This document shows positions 34,380-41,279 of a stretch of DNA of 64,000 nucleotides, one piece after another. The notes under the pieces were generated by a model. The model did not search any database. It saw nothing but the letters and a program-made list of their open reading frames with translations, and had not been told where the DNA came from. The stretch lies in the NCBI GenBank assembly GCA_040081265.1, contig JBEBGV010000008.1, positions 1 to 64,000 of the forward strand, given 5' to 3'. The position numbers and the translations under genes are program-made. The DNA comes from JBEBGV01 sp040081265. Its GTDB lineage: Bacteria; Acidobacteriota; Vicinamibacteria; Vicinamibacterales; UBA2999. How positions within the stretch are numbered: position 1 is the stretch's first letter; every line of letters begins with the position of its first letter.

Positions 34380-35050
34380 ACCCGTCGGTTCACCTCGAAG
34401 CGGCACCGGAAGGACCAACGGAACCAGAAGAACTCCCGTCGCTCGAACCCGACCTGTCGGTGGTTGCGTACCCTGTCCCGGTCCCGCTTCCGGTTCCAGA
34501 ACCGCCGCCCGGCGGAGTGGTGCTCCATCGGCTGGCCATCGTCCGAGACGAACTCGTCGCCTGGTTCAAGACGCTGGCGTCGGCGGCTGTCTACGCCACG
34601 CTGATCGTCACGTTCGGTTTCCAGGTGGCACGCGTCGAAGGCCTGAGCATGGCCCCCACGCTGGCCGACCAGGATCGCCTGATCGTCAACAAGTTCGCCT
34701 ATCGCATGGGTTCGCCGCGACGCGGCGACATCGTGATGCTCTACTACCCGCTCAACCCGGACAAGTCGTTCGTGAAGCGGGTCATCGCCGAAGAGAGCGA
34801 CACCGTCCGCATCGTGGACGGCCGTGTCTTTGTCAACGACGTCCCCATGCAGGACGACTTCGTGCCGCCGGAATACCGGAGCCACGACGACTTCGGCCCG
34901 ACAGTGGTCCCCGAAGGCTACTACTTCGTGATGGGTGACCACCGGAACAACAGCTCCGACAGCCGCCACTGGGGTTTCGTGCCCAAGAAATACATCATCG
35001 GGAAGGTCCAGTTGCGCTGGTGGCCGATTCCCACGGCGCATATGTTCTGA
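34274..35050 (+). CDS. lepB: Signal peptidase I
   Basis: Membrane serine protease that removes signal peptides. Catalytic S125 in VEGLSMAPTL and K168 in KSFVKRVIA, plus the GDHRNNSSDSR box, identify the family. A single transmembrane segment precedes the serine. The first ~85 residues are an unusual proline/glutamate-rich cytoplasmic extension. The start TTG 34274 has a perfect AAGGAG 8 bases upstream although it lies 106 bases inside the preceding regulator gene; GTG 34460 is the alternative. Confidence 0.92.
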   Translation: MVQQESDPQDEGREGHRDTGEPIADQTASGVPEALNPSVHLEAAPEGPTEPEELPSLEPDLSVVAYPVPVPLPVPEPPPGGVVLHRLAIVRDELVAWFKTLASAAVYATLIVTFGFQVARVEGLSMAPTLADQDRLIVNKFAYRMGSPRRGDIVMLYYPLNPDKSFVKRVIAEESDTVRIVDGRVFVNDVPMQDDFVPPEYRSHDDFGPTVVPEGYYFVMGDHRNNSSDSRHWGFVPKKYIIGKVQLRWWPIPTAHMF

Positions 35051-35055
35051 CGAGT

Positions 35056-35125
35056 CAGTTCTCAGTTCTTAGTTGTTAGTTCCTGGAACCGGCAACCAGG
35101 AACCAGGAACTGACATCCAAGAACC
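35056..35125. repeat. Strand-symmetric heptad repeat upstream of the cation transporter
   Basis: Ten consecutive 7-base units. The first four follow nAGTTnn (CAGTTCT, CAGTTCT, TAGTTGT, TAGTTCC); the later ones are mostly their reverse-complement class (AGGAACC, AGGAACT, AAGAACC). The whole forms an imperfect hairpin between lepB and the next gene. Confidence 0.65.
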
Positions 35126-35147
35126 GCAACCGTCATCCCTCCCAGTC

Positions 35148-36053
35148 GTGTCTGACCGCTACGGCTCCGTTCTCCGTGCCCTGAACGGGGTGCTCGTCCT
35201 GAACCTGCTGGTGGCGGGAGCGAAGATCTGGCTCGGTTTCGCAACCGGCGCAGTCTCCATCCTCTCGGACGGCTTTCATTCACTCACTGATTCGGGCTCC
35301 AACATCGTGGCGCTGATTGGCGTGTCAGTGGCCCGGCGTCCCCCGGACGAGAATCATCCGTACGGCCATCGCAAGTACGAAACGATGGCCTCGCTCGGCA
35401 TCCTGCTGTTTCTCCTGCTGGTCCTCGTACAGGTAGTCCGATCCGCGATGGAGCGTCTGCAGTTTGGAGGGAGCCCCGACGTCGACGCGACAGGCTTTGC
35501 CATCCTGATGGCCACGCTGGCGGTCAATGTGTTCGTGGTGTGGTACGAGGAGCGAGAGGGGCGGCGCCTGAAGAGCGAGGTGCTGCTGGCTGACGCGAAG
35601 CATACGCGGAGCGACGTCCTGACGTCGTGCTCAGTGCTGGCGGCGCTGGTCGGCGTGCGCCTCGGCTACCCGATTTTCGATCCGCTCGCGGCCCTCTTCG
35701 TCGCCGCGTTCATCCTGCACGCGTGCTGGAAGATCGCGCAGGACGTCTCCCCCATCCTCTCGGACGAGACCGTCTTCGCCGAAGATGATGTCCGCGCGGT
35801 CGTCCAGTCGGTGCAGGGTGTGCTGGGCTGCGAAAAAATCAGAACGCGCGGCGCGATGGACCACGTCTTCATGGACCTCCACGTGTGGTTCGACGGCGCA
35901 CTGCCCTTGTCGAATGCTCACGACCTGTCACACGTGGTGAAGGATCGGCTGATGGTGCGGTTCCCTGAACTCGCCGACGTGGTGATCCACATTGAGCCAC
36001 CCCCAATTGTCGGCGGACGGCCAAGACGACGGCATTCGGAAGTGCGAAGTTAG
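35148..36053 (+). CDS. Cation diffusion facilitator family transporter
   Basis: 301-residue inner-membrane metal/proton antiporter of the CDF family. TM2 holds the metal site SDGFHSLTDSGSN, TM5 the second (ADAKHTRSDVLTS, HxxxD), and the cytoplasmic domain ends DVVIHIEPP, typical of zinc or iron exporters. GTG 35148 is chosen because the longer frame reads through the heptad repeat. The last four residues and the TAG stop come from the second heptad repeat. Confidence 0.92.
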   Translation: MSDRYGSVLRALNGVLVLNLLVAGAKIWLGFATGAVSILSDGFHSLTDSGSNIVALIGVSVARRPPDENHPYGHRKYETMASLGILLFLLLVLVQVVRSAMERLQFGGSPDVDATGFAILMATLAVNVFVVWYEEREGRRLKSEVLLADAKHTRSDVLTSCSVLAALVGVRLGYPIFDPLAALFVAAFILHACWKIAQDVSPILSDETVFAEDDVRAVVQSVQGVLGCEKIRTRGAMDHVFMDLHVWFDGALPLSNAHDLSHVVKDRLMVRFPELADVVIHIEPPPIVGGRPRRRHSEVRS

Positions 36054-36185
36054 AAGTGCGAAGTGCGAAGTGCGAAGTGGAAGGGCGGAAGTTGGAAGTG
36101 AGAAGTAGGTTCGAGGTTCGACTTACTTTCGACTTCGGACCTTCTTACTTCGACTTCGTACTTCGACCTTCGCACTTCGAACTTG
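36039..36185. repeat. 147-base heptad repeat, 21 units, inverted halves
   Basis: An unbroken series of 21 seven-base units. Units 1-10 are mostly GAAGTnn (GAAGTGC four times); units 13-21 are mostly the complementary nnACTTC class. The array forms a long imperfect palindrome and contains the stops of both convergent neighbours: TAG of the transporter (36051-36053) and TAA of moaC (36123-36125). Confidence 0.8.
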
Positions 36186-36692
36186 TCTGCGCCGATAAGT
36201 CCCCGACTTGCCACCGGTCTTTTCCTGCAGGCACACGTCGCCGATGACAATGCCCTTGTCGACGGCTTTCAGCATGTCGTACAGCGTGAGCGCCGCGACG
36301 GCGACCGCGGTCAGTGCCTCCATCTCCACACCCGTCTGTCCCGAGGTGCGCACGCGAGACTCGATGCGATAGCCGCGACGCACCGGAACGAGCTCGACGG
36401 CGACATGCGACAAGGGGATCTGATGGCAGAGAGGGATGAGTGACGAGGTCCGCTTGGCGCCGAGGATGCCGGCCAGCCGCGCCACCTGCAGCGGGTCACC
36501 CTTGGCCACCTGACCGTCGCGGATCAGCCGCAAGGCTCGTGCGCTCATCGTGACTGTGCCACTGGCGAGGGCTTCGCGAGCGGTCACTGCCTTCTCCCCC
36601 ACGTCGACCATTTTCACGCGACCCTTCTCGTCCACATGGGAGAGCCGCGGCGGGCTCAGCGACAAGCGACCAACTGACTTAGGGGTTGCCAT
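36123..36692 (-). CDS. moaC: Cyclic pyranopterin monophosphate synthase MoaC
   Basis: Second step of molybdenum cofactor synthesis. Family motifs: SHVDEKGRVKMVDVGEK at the start, KRTSSLIPLCHQIPL, and GDVCLQEKTGGKSG with the catalytic aspartate and lysine. Normal family proteins end soon after KSG; here about 20 extra basic residues (VRSAKVEVRSRSKKVRSRK) are encoded by the heptad repeat. No other moa gene is adjacent. The start overlaps the rex 3' end by 14 bases. Confidence 0.94.
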   Translation of the reverse strand: MATPKSVGRLSLSPPRLSHVDEKGRVKMVDVGEKAVTAREALASGTVTMSARALRLIRDGQVAKGDPLQVARLAGILGAKRTSSLIPLCHQIPLSHVAVELVPVRRGYRIESRVRTSGQTGVEMEALTAVAVAALTLYDMLKAVDKGIVIGDVCLQEKTGGKSGTYRRRQVRSAKVEVRSRSKKVRSRK

Positions 36693-37368
36693 CGAGTTCC
36701 CCTTGCGCGAGATAGAAGGACAGACTTTCGAGCGAAACGGTCAGGTCGACGCTCTTGAGCTTCACATCGTCGGGCACCTTGAGAGCGCCAGGCGAGAAGT
36801 TGAGCACGGCTTTGATTCCGGCCGACACGGCCTGGTCGACCACCGGCTGCGCGTACTGCGCTGGAACGGCGATGACGGCGATGTCGAGCCGCTCGCGTTT
36901 GAAAATGCGTCGCAGGTCCTTGATGTCGTAGATCGGCACACCGCCCCGTGACTCCTGACCGATCTTCTCGTTATTGGCGTCGAACATCGCGGCGATCTCG
37001 AACCCTTCCTGCCGGAAGCCGGGATAATCGGCGAGGGCCAGGCCGAGGTTGCCGGCGCCGATGATCGCGACCCGAAGGTGGCGGTCCAGACCGAGAATCT
37101 GGCGCAGGTGCCGGCGCAGTTCCTTGATGTAGTAGCCGACGCCACGAACGCCGAACTCACCGAAGTAGGCCAGGTCCTTGCGGATCTGGGCAGCGTTCAA
37201 GTGGAACTGTTCGGCGAGCGCCTGTGATGAGATGGTCTGCACCCCGGCGGCGTCGAGCTCATTCAAGCACCTGAGGTAGACCGACAAGCGGTTTGTGGTG
37301 AGCTCCGACACCTGGTCGGGGCTGTTCCGGCGCTTGTTCGTCGAGTTCACAAGGTTTAATGCTACCAC
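36679..37368 (-). CDS. rex: Redox-sensing transcriptional repressor Rex
   Basis: Binds DNA at low NADH/NAD+ ratio and releases it as NADH rises. 229 residues: N-terminal winged helix (RLSVYLRCLNELDAAGVQTI, QIRKDLAYFGEFGVRGVGY) and a Rossmann domain with IIGAGNLGLAL, and a C-terminal swapped helix (SLSFYLAQG). Start GTG 37368 or GTG 37350. It leads a two-gene unit with moaC. Confidence 0.95.
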   Translation of the reverse strand: MVALNLVNSTNKRRNSPDQVSELTTNRLSVYLRCLNELDAAGVQTISSQALAEQFHLNAAQIRKDLAYFGEFGVRGVGYYIKELRRHLRQILGLDRHLRVAIIGAGNLGLALADYPGFRQEGFEIAAMFDANNEKIGQESRGGVPIYDIKDLRRIFKRERLDIAVIAVPAQYAQPVVDQAVSAGIKAVLNFSPGALKVPDDVKLKSVDLTVSLESLSFYLAQGELDGNP

Positions 37369-37478
37369 CCCCCGCCATCGGCGCCAGCCCCGTCCCCCTG
37401 GGGTCGGCCACGGGCTGCGACCCCACTTCCTGGCGGCTTTACTCGCCGGGGCCAGCGGACGAACGATAGAATGCCCAT

Positions 37479-38573
37479 GTGAGGTCCGGGCTCGCGCTTG
37501 TCCTGATGCTGGCGACGCTGCTGATTGCGGCTCCCTTCACGCATGCCCAGACCGCGAACCGCAAACTCACCACCGTCGACGCACTGCGCCGGTTCCCGGG
37601 CTACTACCACCTTCAGATCGTCCTCGTTCGAGGCGAGTTCGTCGAGGGCGCACGCCCGCAACTGCGCGCCGACGAGCGCACCATCGACGTGATGCTCGCC
37701 GATGGTGTTCGCACAACCGGCGGCCCTGTTGAAGTGCGTGCGCAGTTGATCGACATCGGCCGGCTGGAGCCGGGCGATCCGCGGCTCACCGGGTATTCGG
37801 GAGGGCGCGACACCGAACGATGGCCGCGTCCGGGCGAGGAACTGCTCCTCAGCGTAACCGGGGTCGTGTCAGCCGACCCGATTCCCGTTGTCTCGACGCG
37901 GGCGCTCGCGCTCGAGCCCTGGCGGTACGAGGGCCAGACGGTGACACTGGTTGGGCAATTCCGGGGGCGCAACCTCTTCGGCGACCTGCCGGGTGCACCG
38001 GCGAAGAGCAAGTTCGACTTCGTTCTGCGCAGCGGCGACGGCGCCGTCTGGATCACAGGACTGAGGCCCAAAGGGCGCGGATTTGACCTGAACGTCGATG
38101 CGCGAGTGGATACAGGCCGCTGGCTCGAAGTGACCGGGGTGGTGAAGCGGGAGCGCTCGCTCGTCACCCTTGAAGCCGCGAAGCTCGCCACGGCGACAGC
38201 ACGGACCGAAGTCGTCTCTGAGGAACCTGCTGTTCCACCCCCACCACCATCGCCAATTGAAGTCGTCTTCAGCTCGCCGACTCAGGACGAAACCGACGTG
38301 TCGACCGGTGCTGTCGTGCGCATCCAGTTCTCACGAGGTCTCAACCCGGCGTCGGTGGCGGGCGGTTTCTCGGTCAGCTACGTTGGCGGACAGCCAACAC
38401 CGCCGATCGAATTCCGAACCAGTTATGATTTCGCAACACGCGCGGTGGAGATGCGGTTCACGCAAGCACTGAGCCCGTTCCGCATGGTCAGGATTGAAAC
38501 GCGAACCGACCTGAAGGGCTTCGACGGTGCGTCAGTGACGCCCTGGACCCTGACCTTCGGCGCTGGCAGCTAG
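37479..38573 (+). CDS. Secreted protein with C-terminal Ig-like (Big_5) domain
   Basis: 364 residues with a clear signal peptide ending THAQT. The middle holds beta-rich repeats of an OB/NirD-like look, and the C-terminus reads IEVVFSSPTQDETDVSTGAVVRIQFSRG, the bacterial Ig-like Big_5 pattern. Between them lies a proline linker (PPPPPSP). GTG 37479. The 3' end overlaps convergent plsC by 42 bases. Exact function unknown; likely periplasmic or surface. Confidence 0.7.
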   Translation: MRSGLALVLMLATLLIAAPFTHAQTANRKLTTVDALRRFPGYYHLQIVLVRGEFVEGARPQLRADERTIDVMLADGVRTTGGPVEVRAQLIDIGRLEPGDPRLTGYSGGRDTERWPRPGEELLLSVTGVVSADPIPVVSTRALALEPWRYEGQTVTLVGQFRGRNLFGDLPGAPAKSKFDFVLRSGDGAVWITGLRPKGRGFDLNVDARVDTGRWLEVTGVVKRERSLVTLEAAKLATATARTEVVSEEPAVPPPPPSPIEVVFSSPTQDETDVSTGAVVRIQFSRGLNPASVAGGFSVSYVGGQPTPPIEFRTSYDFATRAVEMRFTQALSPFRMVRIETRTDLKGFDGASVTPWTLTFGAGS

Positions 38574-39269
38574 CAGGCCCGCCACCGCAGTCCGCACCCG
38601 CTCGATCAGGTCATCCCTGTCATCCAGCGTCAGCCCCGCAGTGGGAATCGGTTGCCCGACGGTCACGTCCACGAGCACGGGCCGGACCCACGGACTGCCC
38701 TTCCGCATCGCCGCCCGGCCGCCGCGCACCGCCACGGGGACTACCGGCACCTGTGCCTTGATGGCCATGATGAAGCCGCCCTTCTTGAAAGGCAGAAGCT
38801 GGCCCGTCCGGCTGCGGGTACCCTCGGGAAAGATCAGGAATGGATTCCCACTCCGCAGGGACTGCGCCCCTCGGTCGAGTGACGCCATCGAACGCTGGAG
38901 ATTGCTGCGATCGACCGGCACGAACCCGCCGACGTCGAAGACGGCACCCATGATGGGGAACTTGTGGAGTTCGGCCTTATAGAGAATGTGCAGACGCCGA
39001 TGCAGGGCCCTGAACAGCACTGGCGGGTCGACGTTGCTCTCGTGGTTCGAGCAGAAGACGGCTGGCTCAGAGGGGATGTGTTCCCTCCCTCTCACGCGGT
39101 ATCGGATGCCCGCCAGCCCGAGAGCGAGAGCCACGCCAGTGTGCCCGAGGGCCCAGAGTCCGTCCTTCCAGCGCAGCACCAGGGCGAAGAACAACCCGAG
39201 CGGACCTGCTATCGCGATATAGACGAGGACGAGCAGGTAGGTGACGATGGAACGGGCCGCGATCAGCAT
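38532..39269 (-). CDS. plsC: 1-acyl-sn-glycerol-3-phosphate acyltransferase
   Basis: Second acylation of phospholipid synthesis, making phosphatidic acid. 245 residues with two N-terminal hydrophobic segments, the catalytic H-x4-D in SNHESNVDPP, and the acceptor-binding FPEGTRSRTG. A motif III-like VPVAVRGG follows. Overlaps the convergent Ig-domain gene at its 3' end. Confidence 0.92.
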   Translation of the reverse strand: MLIAARSIVTYLLVLVYIAIAGPLGLFFALVLRWKDGLWALGHTGVALALGLAGIRYRVRGREHIPSEPAVFCSNHESNVDPPVLFRALHRRLHILYKAELHKFPIMGAVFDVGGFVPVDRSNLQRSMASLDRGAQSLRSGNPFLIFPEGTRSRTGQLLPFKKGGFIMAIKAQVPVVPVAVRGGRAAMRKGSPWVRPVLVDVTVGQPIPTAGLTLDDRDDLIERVRTAVAGLLAASAEGQGPGRH

Positions 39270-39314
39270 GTGGGCTGATCGTGTGCGGGGCGACCGGTCA
39301 CCAGTCCGGGGTGC

Positions 39315-39938
39315 TTAGGACGCCCGCGCGGCGCGGCGCGGCATCGCGGCCACCCGCGTGGTTACCTTGGCGGCAGCTGCGGGGGCCGTCTTGGCGGGCT
39401 TGGCCACTTTGGCGCGCGCCGTTGACCGGGCCACGTTTCTCGCCTTGACCAGGAAGCATTTCTCGAGCGACTGGTCCACGCGGACCTCAATGTCGAGGGC
39501 CTTCAGGCGCATGACCTCGGACACTTCCGAGATGATCAGTGCCTTGGCGCGGTCAAGCATGCGCTTCTCGCGAAATGACAGGCTCTTGGACTTGCTCAGG
39601 AAGGTGAGGCTCTTGAGCACGTCAGCCATGTCGTAGATGGAGCCGGTGCGCATCTTGTCGGAGTTATCTTTGAAGCGGCCCTTCCAGTTCTGGTGGTTGT
39701 CGATCTTGCCGTCACTGAGGAGGGAGAACAGGTGCTCGACCTCTTCGTCGGTGATAGCCTTGCGCAACCCGACGCCGTCAACATTGGCGACCGGCACCAG
39801 GACCGTCGTGTCGTTAGACACGATGCGCAGGTGAAAGAACCCGCAGGTTGTTCCGAGGATCGTCTTCTCTTCGACGCGTTCTACGATACCAAGCCCATGG
39901 TTCGGGTAGATGACCTTGTCGCCGACCTTAAATGTCAC
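39315..39938 (-). CDS. carD: CarD-family transcriptional regulator with basic C-terminal tail
   Basis: Binds the RNA polymerase beta subunit and stabilises open promoter complexes. The CarD/CdnL core runs from FKVGDKVIYPNHGLGIVERV through the helical DNA-binding half (SFREKRMLDRAKALI). 207 residues is longer than usual (~160) because of an alanine/lysine-rich tail resembling histone H1 (AKVAKPAKTAPAAAAKV). GTG 39938, with GGGGG 4-5 bases upstream, places the start directly before the core; the longer frame gives an unlike N-terminus. Confidence 0.9.
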   Translation of the reverse strand: MTFKVGDKVIYPNHGLGIVERVEEKTILGTTCGFFHLRIVSNDTTVLVPVANVDGVGLRKAITDEEVEHLFSLLSDGKIDNHQNWKGRFKDNSDKMRTGSIYDMADVLKSLTFLSKSKSLSFREKRMLDRAKALIISEVSEVMRLKALDIEVRVDQSLEKCFLVKARNVARSTARAKVAKPAKTAPAAAAKVTTRVAAMPRRAARAS

Positions 39939-40032
39939 GTGTCCCCCGTTGCAGGATGGTGGGTCTAGGTGTAGCTTCGCGCCGGGAACGGCACTAAGCA
40001 GTATAGCGCACCTATGGCCCTTCAGCAACGGG

Positions 40033-40064
40033 AAATGCCCGAAAATACGGGGTTTTGGGCATTT
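40033..40064. terminator. Long inverted repeat between ddl-like gene and carD
   Basis: AAATGCCC-G-AAAA pairs with TTTT-GGGCATTT around a 7-base loop, with one bulged G. On the minus strand it could terminate transcripts of the ligase gene ending at 40179, or act as a regulatory site before carD. There is no run of T beyond the stem, so terminator function is tentative. The rest of 39939-40178 shows no gene. Confidence 0.45.
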
Positions 40065-40178
40065 CAACCCGCCGCACGTCCCGTTTGCTGCCGCGCCGTC
40101 GCCGCCAGTTGCCATACCAGGCAACATTTGGCGTTAACCTGTTGATCAAACAGGGACTTAGACGCTAAGACCGAGGGA

Positions 40179-41195
40179 TTATGAGCGGGCGAGCGCAAGC
40201 TCGGCGATTTCGCCGACCAGCTGAGAGTAGGTCCGCCCCGCCTTGCGTGCCGCCATGGCGAACTCGGCTCGTGAACTCAGCCAGGGGTTCGGATTGACCT
40301 CGATCACGTACACCGCCCCGTCGGCCCGCAGGCGCATATCGACACGACCGTAATCACGGAGTTCGAGCGCCTGATAGGCGGCCACGGCAGTCTGCTGAAG
40401 AACCTTGACGGTCTCGTCTGGCAGGTCAGTGGCTACCGCGGACTTGGTGTCGCGATAGGCTCGGGTCCCCTTGCCCCATTTCACCTCGGCGGCGGCAATC
40501 CGCGGCGTGCCGTCTGGCAGCTTTGACAGGTCCAGCTCGACGACCGGTAGCGCCTCGGGGTTGTCGTTGCCCATGACCCCGACATACATCTCGCGCCCGT
40601 CGATGTACTCCTCGATGAGGACAGGCGAATCGAAGTTGGCGTGGAGCCAGTCGATGCGCTCCATCAGCTCGCGGATGGATGTCACCACGGCGCTGAACTC
40701 GATGCCAATGGACCCGTCCTCACGGGCCGGTTTGACGATGACCGGGAACTGGAGATCGTGGGAGAAATCCAGCCGGCCTCTGAAGCTCTTGGCGAAGGTC
40801 GGTGTACGGACGCCATGAAACGCGAACATCTTCTTCGCGATGGCCTTATCCTGCGCGAGCATGAGGCCGTGAGTGCCACTGCCGGTGTACTTCTTCCCAA
40901 TCAGTTCCAGGAATCCGGCAATCTTGAAGTCGGCGGTGTCGTCATCGCCAAACGACTCGGTCAGGTTGAACACCAGATCACACTCGAGGCGGGCAAGCGC
41001 CAGCAGGCTCTTTGCCGAGCCATCGAGCTCGTGAAAGACCGGTTCATGTCCGAGCTTGATCAGTGCGTCGGAGACTTCTTCCTCGACCTCTTTCTTGTCG
41101 AGGGTCCGAACGACAGGAGCCTTGTCCGGGGCTGGCCCGTCATCATCATCAACGAGCACGCGATCGAAGAGGACGACGACCTTCAGTTTGCTCAT
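40179..41195 (-). CDS. D-alanine-D-alanine ligase-like ATP-grasp protein
   Basis: 338 residues. ATP-grasp features: the lid and P-loop region FPVIVKPAREDGSIGI, EEYIDGREMYVGVMG, and metal ligands in VYVIEVNPNPWLS. The N-terminus, with an aspartate-rich DDDDG insert, is not that of a standard Ddl. It lies outside any mur cluster and is divergent from the HerA-like ATPase, so an amide or peptide ligase other than Ddl is possible. Confidence 0.75.
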   Translation of the reverse strand: MSKLKVVVLFDRVLVDDDDGPAPDKAPVVRTLDKKEVEEEVSDALIKLGHEPVFHELDGSAKSLLALARLECDLVFNLTESFGDDDTADFKIAGFLELIGKKYTGSGTHGLMLAQDKAIAKKMFAFHGVRTPTFAKSFRGRLDFSHDLQFPVIVKPAREDGSIGIEFSAVVTSIRELMERIDWLHANFDSPVLIEEYIDGREMYVGVMGNDNPEALPVVELDLSKLPDGTPRIAAAEVKWGKGTRAYRDTKSAVATDLPDETVKVLQQTAVAAYQALELRDYGRVDMRLRADGAVYVIEVNPNPWLSSRAEFAMAARKAGRTYSQLVGEIAELALARS

Positions 41196-41279
41196 GCGTG
41201 AACGACTGTCACCGCTTCATGCTAATTCAAGAAAGGGCGAACCCGACCTACAATCGTCGGCGACGAAGTTCGGGATGGA

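Noticed and set aside
36039..36185. Repeat array as a CRISPR
   Set aside because: Units are contiguous 7-mers without spacers and no cas genes are near.
37334..37352. Rex operator-like TTGTTCG-5-TTCACAA at the rex start
   Set aside because: One half-site is poor and the spacer is 5 rather than 4, so autoregulation is not supported.
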